A stretch of 64,000 nt of DNA from Arctopsyche grandis (GCF_051622035.1 NC_135361.1:26963205-27027204); one strand, 5' to 3'. Counted from the stretch's first letter, positions 25,341-36,733 are shown. Notes: generated by a model not told the origin, from the letters alone. A program made the numbers and translations.

Positions 25341-25830
25341 ATGAGATGTGCAGTGTGGTCTAGTGGTAAGTGTTGTATTCTATCGTGCTATAGGTTACGA
25401 GTTCGCTTCCCGCTGGAGTCTCATTACTGGCCAGACCTTGGTTTGACGAGGTCGGTTGTTTCATATCAGAATTTGTCGATTTTTCTGATTTGAAACGATT
25501 CCTGTGAAATTGGCATTATTATCCAATGTTCTGTTGCGAAATAACCTAGAGTTAATATTATTATCTCTTAGGTTTCGCCAGATTTTCTCCATAGATGTCT
25601 CTACGGATGAATATTAAGTATTGTTACATTAATAAGTTATTCATTGTTATTTATCGTACGATGTTTGTAATATCTGACCATATGTAGATGTCAGATATTG
25701 TTCAGATTTACATGTATTAATCAATATGTGAACCAGGAAGGCGCATTTGGGGTTTACCTGTTAAGCCTTCCTGGTATATGTTTGTATAAAAATATGTATG
25801 AATGTAAAATAAAATAAAATAGTGATATTT
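25341..25830 (+). mobile_element. tRNA-derived SINE, near full length
   Basis: The A box TGGTCTAGTGGTAAG and B box GGTTACGAGTTCGCTTCCC form a tRNA-like head. The body shares TCGGTTGTTTC..TCTGATTT with the SINE at 3726-3932, and its distal part has a GGAAGGC / GCCTTCC inverted repeat around 25737-25774. The tail is (AAAAT)n. It follows directly on a LINE fragment that breaks off at 25340, so it inserted there or co-mobilised. Length is about 490 bp, long for a SINE. Confidence 0.8.
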
Positions 25831-26019
25831 ATTTAATTATCGTCATTCGTATTTATAAAGATGGATATGTGAAGATTTGATTAAAATATGTATTTTAAAG
25901 TAGCTTCCATGACATTAGTTAGATTATGTAGTTTTGCTGTGTCATTTAAGATTTTATCAATTTGTTGCACAACAGCCTGTTCAATTTGATATACATATGT
26001 ATTGAATAAAAGATAATTT
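25831..26019. other. short spacer
   Basis: AT-rich sequence, nothing recognised. Confidence 0.5.
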
Positions 26020-26633
26020 TCGGCAATCTATTAAGCACACTTAATATGTAGATAATAAGTCAACAAATATAGTAGAACATAACACTTCAACATTTACCTC
26101 GCATGTTGTTTTACTATCTAGTTATCTTTACTCCACACCATTTTTTGGTGAAAAAATCGTTGGTATGATAAAGTTTGTATCATGCATTTGTATAAATAAA
26201 AGTCGGTGATAAAATTGATTTCAGTTCAAATTCGGAAACGAACCAAGTTGGTTACTTATAGATTCATTTCTTAATCTGGTTAGTGTACATTATTGCATAT
26301 ATTCTTAAATTAAATTTTAAATAAATATAAATTTATTATCTTAATTCAGTAATTATTTTTTGTATAAACTAATAAGTTATTAATGTTATATTATATTCTA
26401 CGATTTTTATTAATATTTTTTACTATATGTTTTATTTATAATTTTGTATTCGATTACTCAGTAATCATTACCGTGTGTTCATTATATGTACATTCATATA
26501 TGTATTCTTAAACCCACGAAGATATGTAATTTGAAGGTCGTTCACTAGTTGTGTCCAAATTATGAAAATTTGATTATACTATTTTATTGTTGATTAGAAG
26601 TATTGTTTTAGTGAAAAATCTCCAAATATAAAA
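26020..26633 (+). promoter_or_regulatory. sigma GST-2 core promoter and 5' UTR
   Basis: TATAAATA at 26191-26198 lies 32 bases before the A of the initiator TCAGTT (26221-26226), giving a start near 26223. A non-coding exon of about 56 bases ends CTG|GTTAGT at 26278. After a 5' UTR intron the transcript resumes at 26612 (TTTTAG), 22 bases before the ATG. The same architecture precedes GST-1 and an orphan copy at 21340. Confidence 0.75.
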
Positions 26634-29609
26634 ATGGCCGAAAGTAAACCAAAATACGTACTTTCATACTTCAACATCAAAGCACTTGCAGAACCTATAC
26701 GCTTTTTGCTAGCATATGGAAATATAGATTTTGAAGACAGGCGTATATCTAGAGAAGATTGGCCAAAAATCAAAGCTAGTATGAATTTCCTTTTTTGTTC
26801 ATCGAATTTATTTTAATTATCCATACATTGGCAAAAGTTTTAATCAAATGCAATTTTTAGCCATGCCCAACGCCCAGATGCCAGTACTGCAAATTGGAAG
26901 TAAAACAACGTTCCAACATTTGGCCATTTGTCGTTATTTGGGAAAGCAATTTGGCTTGGCTGGCAGTAATGATTGGGAAGCGTTTGAAATCGACATGGCT
27001 GCAGATACTATTTCCGATTTGAGAACGAGTATGGCTTTTTTATTTATTTAATGAACAAACCATAATATGTATATTAATTTATTTTATATTGCATACTTGC
27101 AGAATCCGCAATCGTATTTTATGAACCGAATGAAAGCATCAAGGAAACGAAGTACGTTCAATTATTATCTGAAGTAATTCCAACTATTCTAAAAAATCTA
27201 GAAGAAATGGCTGCCGCTAACAAAGGTCACATGGCTCTAGGAAAGGTATAGTTTATAATATTAACAATAAAAACTAAAAATACAGCAATAGCATTGAAAA
27301 ATCACTACTACATATGTACATATATACCGATGCGGTACAAACGATCGACTAGCGCCAGACAGACTGAACCACAGATTAACGACACGTGTACCTTATGCGT
27401 GCGCACTGCTCGCACTTACACTAAGCGAAATCTACCCGAAGTCCCGACATACCTACCCTGTATACGTTCTGTGCTTCTGATACTTAAGTTCAGAATTTTG
27501 CCTTATTAAACTCGCCAGAAAGATCCAACTCAATTTTAATAATTACCATTTTAATAATTGCATCTGATGTGCAATCTATCATTCGTGAAGTCGAGAATTG
27601 TGTTTAAAGCAGCCATCCAGTTAATCTGTGGTTCAGTCTGTCTGGCGCTTGTCAATCGTTTGCACCAAACCCCATGTACATATATATAGGTTTTTCATTC
27701 CAAATTGACCCTTTTTCATTCCAAATTGAGCCATGTTCATTTTAAATTGAAACTTTTTCATTTCAAAATAAACTTTTTTCATTTCAAATTGACCCCTTTT
27801 CAATGTTAATTTGAAATGAAAAAGTTTTAATTTGAAATGAAAAAGTGTCAATTTAAAATGAAAAAGGATGAATTTGAAATGAAAAAGGGTCAATTTTGAA
27901 TGAAAAACCTACATATATAACACATGTTTGATCACATTATGTAAGTCAAAAGATATTATTAAAAGCTTACATACAGTCCCTGACCAGAATATTACGCCAC
28001 CCCTCTCGAGATGCGTTTGGGTAAATTTGTCACGGTCGTAAATAACTCATTATGGGAACTTTTGGCCTCATTTTTTTTGTGATCTTATCCTTAAATGCAA
28101 CTCTATTCACTAGCAAAAAATATCGGTGGATTATCCCTCAAAAGGTCTTCAAAAACAAAAGAAAGATGTTTGAAATCGGTTTGCGTCTGAATTTTGTTCA
28201 ATATTGACGTGCGTTTCCGTTAAAATCATTTATTATTTTGTGAAAAGCACTGTGTTTTTTTCTCTTTTACTGCAACTTTATCATATTTCTAAGGTAAGTT
28301 GGTATTTAATATCTCGAAATTTTACTTTGTTTTATGATTTAAATTACTTGTAAAACTTTTATTGGATTTTTTTAGATGGGTAGAAAATCAGATCTTTCTA
28401 AAGAAAAAATTGCAAGCATTACATCATTATTAAATACAGGAAAGTTTTCTCAAAACAAAATCGCGACAATGGAGGGTTTTAGTAGGGCGTCTATTAGAAA
28501 AATAAAACAAAATCTGGAGACTGATTGCGACCCCAAACTCAATCGGCGAGCTAATAGTGGTACTAAAAAAAAATTTGGCCCTCGTGTGGATCGAAAAATC
28601 GCCAGGCTTGTTTCCAAAAATCGATTCAATACAAAAAAAAATATTCAACAACAATTAAAGGACGAAAACGTGAAATATCTACGTCAACAGTACGACGTCG
28701 TTTGGTCAAATATTAATCACATATTAATGATTTTGTAAATTTAGTCTAATTTCATAATTATTTTTTTTCATATTAAATTACCAGTTTCCAATCATCCAGA
28801 GAGAAGTGTTGATGCTGTCTGGCCCAATTTAAACGAGATTTTCGCATTATTTTGGTCAACATTGGCTTCTTTGCAGGTCGCCGTACTTTCAATCCAGCTT
28901 GGACCAAACGACGTCGTACTGTTGACGTAGATATTTCACGTTTTCGTCCGTGAATAGAGTTGCATTTAAGGATAAGATCACAAAAAAAATGAGGCCAAAA
29001 GTTCCCATAATGAGTTATTTATGACCGTGACAAATTTACCCAAACGCATCTCGAGAGGGGTGGCGTAATATTCTGGTCAGGGACTGTATGTACTTTTGAC
29101 AAATAGCAACCAAATTAACACCCGGCGTGTACCACCGGTGGCCACGCGGATAGTGCTATAGCAGACTATAATTTTACGGTTCCAATTCATTGAGCACCCC
29201 AACACTAAAATCCTTATAAAATTCTTAAGATTTAGGGACAACTCATTATATAAAGTGATTAAATGACGTCACGCGTAATTGGGTGCCGATACGCGTGGCA
29301 GTGCCACCACATGGGCCAAAGTATGAAATCATGCGCCGGGCTGAATGTGTTAATATATCTAAACTACAATATAAATATTTTAAAAGAGGTGTCGTTTCTT
29401 CTACTGATTTATCATTTAACTAATTCAAATATTGTTAACAGATGACATGGGCTGATTTCTTGCTAGCTGGTCTGATAGAGTATTTGAATCTGCTTTGCCG
29501 CCAAGACTTGATCGCCAACTGTCCAAATTTGAAGGCTGCTGTAAACAGTGTGACGTCTTTGCCTGCCATCAAAGCATGGAACGCGAAAGCACCCAAGCCC
29601 GACATGTAA
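26634..29609 (+). CDS. sigma-class glutathione S-transferase 2
   Basis: Exons 26634-26778, 26861-27028, 27103-27245 and 29442-29609, each the same length as in GST-1, give 207 residues. Catalytic Tyr12 ([14 protein letters not shown]) and the cis-Pro (AQMPVL) are present. As in GST-1 the glutathione site reads QHLAICRYL, with His68 replacing the usual Ser. The C-terminal domain has DTISDLR, EPNESIKE and GKMTWADF and ends KAPKPDM. About 87% identity to GST-1 by hand count shows a recent tandem duplication. Predicted cytosolic glutathione-binding enzyme; the altered site may change affinity or make it a ligand carrier. Intron 3 (2.2 kb) has three inserted elements. The polyadenylation signal is near 29868. 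Confidence 0.96.
27328..27662 (+). mobile_element. TIR MITE, copy 1 (GST-2 intron 3)
   Basis: About 335 bp with inverted ends of some 45 bp built on GCAAACGATTGAC, GCCAGACAGACTGAACC and ACAGATTAAC. The sister copy lies inverted at 37420-37792. The interior has no coding potential. The superfamily is not clear. Confidence 0.78.
27686..27912. mobile_element. foldback of 22-bp units, copy 1
   Basis: A palindromic element whose left arm repeats TTTTTCATTYCAAATTGACC five or six times and whose right arm repeats the complement. It starts AGGTTTTTCATTCC and ends GAATGAAAAACCT. Related copies: 32663-32795, 55128-55215 and, more distantly, 48478-48560. Frames across it are repeat artefacts. Confidence 0.82.
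27976..29090. mobile_element. internally inverted Tc1-like transposon
   Basis: Long inverted ends (27976-28112 and 28968-29090) begin CAGTCCCTGACCAGAATATT and sit between TA dinucleotides, as in Tc1 elements. The plus-strand frame 28376-28700 encodes the N-terminal HTH part of a Tc1 transposase (MGRKSDLSKEKIASITSLL..). The next part of the same transposase (REISTSTVRRRLVQAGLK, ..RKSRLNWARQHQHF) lies on the minus strand at 28950-28785. A 50-base segment with GTGAAATATCTACG occurs once in each orientation. The catalytic DDE region is absent: non-autonomous. Confidence 0.88.
28376..28738 (+). pseudogene. Tc1 transposase N-terminal fragment
   Basis: About 105 codons match the paired-type HTH and GRPR-like linker of Tc1/mariner transposases (SQNKIATMEGFSRASIRKI, then GPRVDRKIARLVSK). 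The last 15 codons or so run into unrelated sequence at the inversion point. No catalytic residues, so it cannot act as a transposase. Confidence 0.85.
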
Positions 29610-30137
29610 AATAAGATTAAACTTGTTGGAAGAACACTACAATCAATGCATATGTACTTGGGTTTTAAAGAAAAAAAATATGAACGCGGTCAAATTACTG
29701 AAAATGTTTTATACTTTCGGTACTAATTGATAGCAACATATATTGTTGTAGTTTATAATTATACACCGCACATCAATTGTGGCGTTCCCCTAAGTGATTC
29801 CCATTATTAATTCCATTGAATGTATTTGATTGTGATTTGTTATTTAATTGTATTAAAGAAAACGTAAAATAAAGCCATTTTTTTTATTACATACCTCCTT
29901 TACGTTTCACTTACGATTACAATTCAAGAAAAAGTTTGCCTCTTATCCGATCGTTTTCATACTTTACCATATTGCTCATTTTGGTCATCAATATAAGTAA
30001 ATGAAGCTTCCGCCATTACGATAGAGATAAAATATCGTATAAGAAGCATTTCATTAATCATTAATTTTATACATAGATGGCGGTAGTAATAAAAAAATAT
30101 TGGTGTTTTTATTCAAAATAATAATTTTATATACAAA
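29610..30137. other. GST-2 3' UTR and spacer
   Basis: 3' UTR with AATAAA near 29868. TTACATACCTCCTTTAC at 29889-29905 matches the arm of the inverted repeat at 63882-63952, so it is probably a MITE end. Nothing else is recognised. Confidence 0.5.
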
Positions 30138-30140
30138 TTA

Positions 30141-30990
30141 AGGTCTGTTCATACCTAGTCGGCACGAACCGACTTCAGCAGGTATCCGGCCGTACGAAAA
30201 GTATTCTTTGGTACATTTTGTATGGGTATGTTCATTTCAACCGTCACGTTTACGCCACGGCAGGCTTACAACAGTACCCGACATTTCCTGTTCATACCTT
30301 ACAGCAACATCCGTCAACGTATCGTATATGTCTTTTTGGCCATCGTGGAGATATACACGCGAATTACGTGCCATGAGTCTGCCGCTTTGCTGTTTTGGAC
30401 CAATTATCGATAGTGACAGTTGACAGCTGTTCAATCTTTAGACATGGTTTTGGCGCTGACAATGACTTTTTGACAATGCTTCCTTAAATTTTGTAGATTT
30501 TTTGGTGATTGGTATCAGTTCATACGGAAATATTTAAAAAAAATTTGTCCATCATCCACAAGTTTCTTATACAGTGTCCAAAACTCTCCTTCGGTTTTTC
30601 TATTTTTTAACATGGGATGCACATCAAAACGCCTCCGTGTCTTTTATTGCCTTCTTGAGCTTCTTCTTCCAACAACAACGCGATTATACATAATTTTTCA
30701 TTCGATAAACGCCCAAACATTTTTGCTCACTTGTATTCTGACGCGTAGCTACGAATGCACGTGTATGTATTCATATTGTAAGTACTCGACAATACGACGT
30801 AAGCAACGTATCGTTATGGCCTGTAATGTATAAGTAAGCCGATTTTGCCTTGCACTCGGCCAAAGTGCTGTAAACGTGACGTGACCGCGACGTGTAGGTA
30901 GATATGAATAGAAATGTAATAAAATGACATATTTGAAACGGAGTCGTGCAGTGCTGAAGTCGTGCAGTGCTGTTTAGTATGAACAGACCT
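30141..30990 (-). mobile_element. PIF/Harbinger element remnant
   Basis: An 850-bp element with inverted ends AGGTCTGTTCATAC, flanked by TTA on both sides (30138-30140, 30991-30993), the 3-bp duplication typical of PIF/Harbinger. On the minus strand around 30690-30515 a Harbinger nuclease N-terminal motif is readable (RFDVHPMLKNRKTEGEFWTL, then FFKYFRM), preceded in another frame by LLEEEAQEGNKRH. The DDE catalytic part is missing, so it needs a partner for mobility. Confidence 0.85.
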
Positions 30991-30998
30991 TTATACAA

Positions 30999-31035
30999 GA
31001 GGTATGATTTAAAAAACTTTTTTAAATCATACCTC
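30999..31035. repeat. perfect 37-nt palindrome
   Basis: GAGGTATGATTTAAAAAA, a single C, then the exact complement. It lies 9 bases beyond the right end of the Harbinger element and before a foldback, and has an 18-bp stem. Confidence 0.8.
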
Positions 31036-31063
31036 TCTTTTTTTTTTCTTCATATGTTTATGA

Positions 31064-31732
31064 CGGGTCTACGTGACGAGACAGAATGTTAAATTACAGA
31101 AAACACAAATATCGGAAGGCAAAGATCGAAAATCGAAAGATCTCAAGTCGAAAGATCAAAAAAAAAAAGGTGCATTATAAACGGTACATACTCACTTAAT
31201 TTGCACGAGCAGGATACAACAGAAACAAGAGGAACATGCTTTTCCTCCCGTATTCTGCGCGCGCACATTAATACGGGAGGAAAAGCCTGTTCCTCTTGTT
31301 CCTGTTGTATCCTGCTCGCGCAAATTAAGTGAGTATGTACCGTTTACCATGCACCCTTTTTTATCTATCGACTTAAGATCTTTCGATTTTTGATCTTTGC
31401 CTTCCGATATTTGCGTTTTCGGGCGTTTCACATTCGGGCCCGTGGGGTAGACCCCATACAGTATATTATATATGCATATGTACATATGTATGCGCATATC
31501 TATAGAAATCCGTTATCGATGATTATTACGAGTATTTCACATGCATATCTCGTCCAAATGAGAACAAGTTTATCTCTTCTATTATATATTGTTACTTCTA
31601 TTATATATACCGTTAACCATGCACCATTTTTTTTTTTGATCTTTCGACTTAAGATCTTTCGATTTTCGATCTTTGCCTTCCGATATTTGCGTTTTCTGTA
31701 ATTTAACATGCTGTCTCGTCACGGAGACCGGT
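31064..31732. mobile_element. nested foldback element, copy 1
   Basis: There are two levels of inverted repeat. Inner arms at about 31103-31258 and 31270-31425 meet at TTTTCCTCCCGTATT..AATACGGGAGGAAAA. The outer arm (GACGAGACAG..TCGAAAGATC) recurs inverted at 31632-31730. A partial copy lies at 43440-43857 in inverse orientation. No coding capacity. Confidence 0.8.
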
Positions 31733-32662
31733 TTATGACATACATACATATATTCAGGGGCGCACTTATGAGTTTGCCTGCCTGTGTGCTAATATATTTT
31801 AGCTGTCTCCCCCAATCTGGATTATGATTTTCAATAATCATAAAATTAGTTAACAGAAAATAATTTTATTTATAGGAATAATTACATATATATTCAGTCT
31901 TAATTAATTATATTAATTGTACAATTGAAAAATGTTGCCAGTCATATACATGCCAGTCGTATGAAGAATTTTTTAGAGTGGCATCACATCGTCCGGCTTT
32001 AGCCACTTTGGCGCATTCCACACTAGCCGGCATCTGCGTGAGAGCATCCAAAAGGTTTGACTCGTTTTACGTTATAATTACCCCGAATATTAGCATCAGA
32101 TTGAACAGGGACCACATTTTATTGGATCTGCAGCTTAATGGCGACTCAAAATCGTCCAAACTTCGAAATTTCGACCGGCGATTTATATATTATTTCTTAA
32201 TTAGTATGGGAGTGGGCGTGTTCTATTGAACCCATATATTTCCTGTTATGTACTTTCAATTTGAGGACTTGGGTTTCTCAAAGCGTGCTCACTTTCAGGA
32301 TAGTCTTTAATATAATAAATATGTATATTCGGTTCGATTTGGGTGAGTACTCTGAGTATGAAGGTACGACGTGACCTTGGAATTGAGATTGCGCAATATT
32401 ACATACCGGTTATTTCCTATGGTGTAAGTTTTCTTTTTTTTTTAATATGGAAGATAAGAAACGAATATGATGAGAATTTAATTTGAAAACGAGTATATGT
32501 ATTCTGACGCTCCGATTGCATTCTCATTAGAATCTGTCAGCACCAGTAGGTACCATACTTTTTTGAGTTTCTGTCTAATTCAACGGTATTAAACTTTTTT
32601 CAAAGGCTTTCATATTCACCAGAAAGCTCATTGATCAATTGAAATCGTTGACCAATATATAT
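31733..32662. other. spacer; one unassigned frame
   Basis: A frame at 31978-32229 (83 codons: HRPALATLAHSTLAGICVR..) resembles no family I know and has no splice context. A CAGGGGCGCAC motif at 31755 may be an old hAT terminus. No gene called. Confidence 0.4.
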
Positions 32663-32798
32663 AGGTTTTTCATTCCAAATTGACTCTTTTTCATTTCAAA
32701 TGGAAAAATGTATAATTTAAAACGAAGAAGGGTCATTATGAAATGAAAAAGGGTAAATTTAAAATGAAAAAGGGTCAATTTGGAATGAAAAACCTGTA
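32663..32798. mobile_element. foldback of 22-bp units, copy 2
   Basis: Same ends as 27686-27912 (AGGTTTTTCATTCC..GGAATGAAAAACCT) with fewer internal units, so unit number varies between copies. Confidence 0.8.
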
Positions 32799-32807
32799 TA
32801 AGTCATT

Positions 32808-32957
32808 GGCTACGTCCACACTACCGATATCTACACCTGATATTCTCGAATTTTCCATATCCAGTTCCCATATTGCAACCTGTGGTTGCTATTTATGAAC
32901 TGGTTATGGAAAAATTCGCAAATATCAGGTGTAGATATCGGTAGTGTGGACGTAGCC
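32808..32957. mobile_element. 150-bp MITE with about 37-bp near-perfect ends
   Basis: Ends GGCTACGTCCACACTACCGA.. and the complement, continuing through TATCTACACCTGATATT. Inside, AACTGG and CCAGTT extend the fold. No target duplication is evident. The near-perfect arms suggest youth. Confidence 0.85.
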
Positions 32958-33477
32958 GTTGATAAAATTTGTTACTATATTAAATTGGACGGGAAACTCT
33001 TCAATTCCAAGTCAACATTAACATTTTCTATAGTTAAAGTATCTGTAATAAATTTTCTTTTGTCTTAAAACTACTTAAAATCTATCAGGTAATACATTTT
33101 TGTGTTAAAATTGTATTTGTTGCCTAAAAGATGTAATTTATCATTTGAAATGTTCCCGTGTGCTATATTTCGTCGACGTGTCACAGGTTAACTACTAGTG
33201 CTGTGAACAAACTCGCAGACAGTATATATTATTGAATTAAAATACTATTCAAAGTGAGTCAAACGACGAAGGCCACTGCTCAAATTATTCAATTCATAAT
33301 GCAAACTTGAATTAGTACGAATCAAAAGTCGCACGTTTAGTGTAACAATAATATAATTTCCGAGCGTGTGACTTTACCCGTGCTGGTATTTTTAGTTTCG
33401 TTCGTGATAAGACTGTTTCTGGTCAAACATCTTTATCACATATCATTGTAAATGTTTCAGAGACTCACAGTATCAAC
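32958..33477 (+). promoter_or_regulatory. GST-3 upstream region
   Basis: An acceptor TGTTTCAG ends at 33460, 17 bases before the ATG, so a 5' UTR intron is likely, as in GST-1 and GST-2. No sequence homology to their promoters is visible, which agrees with GST-3 being the older, separate copy. Confidence 0.4.
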
Positions 33478-35367
33478 ATGGCACCAAAATACACCGTATC
33501 TTACTTCCCCATCAAGGCATTGGCAGAGCCAATCCGTCTCCTCTTGTCTTACGGAAAAATTGAATTTGAAGATAATCGCATCTCGTCCGAGGAATGGCCC
33601 AAATACAAGGATTGTAAGTTTTGATATCAGATATTTAAAAAATTAAACGCTTAATAACTTGAAAATGGAATCTTTATTGAAAAATAATAACTTCATAGGT
33701 TAGCATTAATCCCACAAACTTAGATAATGTGGTAAACTCATCTCATCATCACATATTAAGATTGTCTTGAAACACTTGTTAACTCTTTGCCCGTGGCAAT
33801 AAATATAGCGAACAAGCCCTGTACGCGGCACCTTTTTCGCGAATTTGGCAATCGAGTTTTCGACCTTAAATACAGATTTTAATATTTACTCAAGTAACCA
33901 TATATGTTAATTAACACATAAAGTATTATTTTAAATAATAAAATACATAATATATCTCGTAGTTTTGGCTTAATTGTCAAATAATCATTCTTCATACAAT
34001 TGAGACGTATGATCGTCATTGTTCAACAGACGTGACGTCACATAAACGAGGTTTCAGTATGGTTCCACAAAAAACTAATTTTTACTGGTATATATTCATT
34101 TTAAGCAAATTGAATAGATGGCATTCAACTCTCAGTAATATATTCAACCAATTTTGAACCTTAAAACAGTTGAAATATGTGCATATAAGGCTCAAAATCC
34201 CGTGCAAAGTTCAGAAATTCTATGGAAGACAGCCGCGCTGCATACTTGTCGCTCAAAGTTTCCATAGAAGACGGCCGCGGGCAAACGATTAAGAGTCTCG
34301 GTGATTACAACAAAATGTATATACCCTTCGGGTATAAACACAGATTACCTAAACACAATCTGCTTTAGATCGTCGACTTTGGAAAGTCTTTAGTTAATAT
34401 TATGTATAAGATATATTATGAGCATTTATAAGAATTGCAAATAGGTTTTTGAGCTCTTTTTCCTATTATGCTGTTGTACATTAACATTAGAATAATATAA
34501 TACTTTAATTACTAACAGAAATAAAATAAAATTGTGAAACATAAAATGATCAATAGATCAGTAGCTATTAAAATATATATAAGATGCACTGTGAACATAA
34601 TTTAGTATTAATAAAAAGCATTTAAAAATCAAGATTGTCCTGATAATGCTGTACTATACCGTCTAATTGTTTCTGTCGTATTTATGTGTGTGTATTCGAT
34701 ATCTATTTAAGTTTCTTTGAATTAATTTTAGCTATGCCGATGGGACAAATGCCCACTCTTCAAATCGACGATAAAGTTTACTATCAAAGCAATGCTATAT
34801 GCCGTTACCTGGCCAAGCAAATGGGTTTGGCCGGTGCTAACGATTTGGAAGCCATGGAAATCGATATCGCCGTCGACAGTATTCATGATTTCAGACTAAG
34901 TAAATAACAACTGAATATTTGTTCTTGAAACATATAAATTTTTATCATATTACTGAAACTATTGTTATTAATTTTGTAGAAGTTGGACCTGCTCACTACG
35001 AAACTGATGAAACTTTGAAGGCAAAGAAATATGAAGAACTCACAGCTGAAACCATTCCATTCTTCTTGAAGAAATTGGAAGCCAGGGCTGCCGCCAATAA
35101 TGGATATATGGCACTTGGAAAGGTATATTGGGATCTAATTAGATTAATAACTATTGTTATATAGAGCAGTAATTTTATTTAAATGTTAACGTTTTGCAGT
35201 TGACTTGGGCTGATTTCATTTTGACCGGAATCGCCGGGTATCTGAAGCTCATCTGCCACCAAGACATCTTCGCCGAAAATCCGAATTTGAAATCTGTCGT
35301 TGACAAAGTGCTAGCCCTTCCCGCCATTGAAGCTTGGTATGCCAAGTCACCAAAATGCGACTTTTAA
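33478..35367 (+). CDS. sigma-class glutathione S-transferase 3 (canonical site)
   Basis: Exons 33478-33613, 34732-34899, 34980-35122 and 35200-35367 give 204 residues. Catalytic Tyr9 ([14 protein letters not shown]), cis-Pro in GQMPTL, and an intact glutathione motif [13 protein letters not shown] with Ser65. The C-terminal domain has [16 protein letters not shown] and GKLTWADF and ends KSPKCDF. Exons 2 to 4 are the same length as in GST-1 and GST-2, while exon 1 is three codons shorter. Probably the ancestral, catalytically ordinary sigma GST of the cluster; such enzymes conjugate lipid-peroxidation aldehydes and may show prostaglandin isomerase activity (family knowledge). Codon use is more GC-rich than in its paralogues. 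Intron 1 holds a Jockey LINE tail (34290-34632). Confidence 0.97.
34290..34632 (+). mobile_element. Jockey-clade LINE 3' end in GST-3 intron 1
   Basis: Plus-oriented copy of the family at 47337-47960. It starts GAGTCTCGGTGATTACAACA (the last codons of the ORF: SLGDYNK..PSG) and ends AATAAAAAGCATTTAAAAATC. It is 5'-truncated. Confidence 0.85.
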
Positions 35368-36030
35368 AACACTGCTGGATTAAGATCATATTTCAAGTGT
35401 TAATATTACAATAAATAATGTAATATTATATATTTTTTATTAATAGCATTTGTCATTTTATTTTTATTAATGCATATACGTATATGAACAGTCATGTTCG
35501 TCATATAAATGGAACAATAAATACATTTTTGTAGTATGTTGACTTTTTATTCGCACAAATAAGGTGTCGCCTATTTTTTATATTATTATTTCAAATTAAT
35601 TTGACACCGCACTTGGATGGAATGTATGTACATACAAACGTAAGTATTGAAAATGCTACGAACGAGTTTTGTAAATCATGTCTATCAAAGCATACAACTG
35701 TACTCGAGCATATGTATTAACAGTTGGTCATGGTCTTATTTTAAATAAATGATGTATACAAACAAGACAAGATACGCTTATTGTATTTAAAAAATGATAT
35801 AAAATACTTCTATGACTCGTTTGGATGATCTTATTCAGGAGATTTTGTAGAAATTTTATAAATAATTATAATAAGTGCGTGTCTCAATCGAATGATCGGT
35901 TGATTGATCTGTCGGTAGGGTAAGTATATTTTGCAGATTGTTCTGGAATTTAATTGTTGTCAATATGTGAGTACGGTACAAACAGGTTAGATAAATAATT
36001 GGACTGAAAGTTTAAAGCCTATATTAGTTC
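35368..36030. other. GST-3 3' UTR, then a segment duplicated at 49.9-50.4 kb
   Basis: AATAAATAATG near 35412 serves as the 3' end. The sequence 35740-36030 resembles 49855-50400: CGATGTACACAAAC-like, GCTTATTGTAT, TCTCAATCGAATGATCGG, GGTAAGTATATTTTGCAGATT and CCTATATTAGTTCGGAC. It could be a repeat family or a small segmental duplication. Confidence 0.45.
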
Positions 36031-36349
36031 GGACTTGAGAATCATTTTTAGAATTGACAAGCAACGTACTGGCCGAATTTGTTTCAAGCAACAGTAAACT
36101 TGCTAAGTTTATTGCAATTGGTACAATTTCCATTCAGGACCAATGGCTGAAGCCACACTCTTATGAGGGATTTTTGCATTTTGATTGCCATTGATGAAAT
36201 TAGTAATGTAAGGAACAAACAAACTTGAAGTCCGTGTTTTATTTGTCTATTCGCCTGTGCGCGCCTTGTTCTTATTTGTCTTTGTGTGATTAATCGCCTA
36301 ATAGTAATGCGCCTTCCTGCCCAAAGACAATTATATAAACATATATGTA

Positions 36350-36438
36350 CACCATCCATATATACACAAATACACATACATACATACATAAATATAAAAA
36401 TACATATATACATACATACACACCTACACACATATATG

Positions 36439-36530
<92 letters not shown>

Positions 36531-36610
36531 CATATACACATACATACATACACATACATCCATATACATATACACATAAACACATAAATAAAGATAAATT
36601 ACTCATATGT
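36350..36610. repeat. (CATA)n/(TA)n compound microsatellite
   Basis: CATACATA runs flank a (TA)n core at 36435-36518. Frames of Ile/Tyr/His/Thr repeats here are artefacts. Confidence 0.9.
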
Positions 36611-36733
36611 ATGTACATATATATAAAAATAAAAAATAGCATACATATATAAATAAAGATAAAGCCAACATACATACACATGCTAAATAATAAAATTACA
36701 AAATGAAAACAACATGTGTAAATATGTATGTAG

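Noticed and set aside
27633-27893. 86-codon frame of FHFKLTLFHFK repeats
   Set aside because: Translation of the 22-bp foldback units, not a repeat protein.
31978-32229. 83-codon frame as a possible gene
   Set aside because: No signal peptide, domain, acceptor or promoter; kept only as an unassigned frame.
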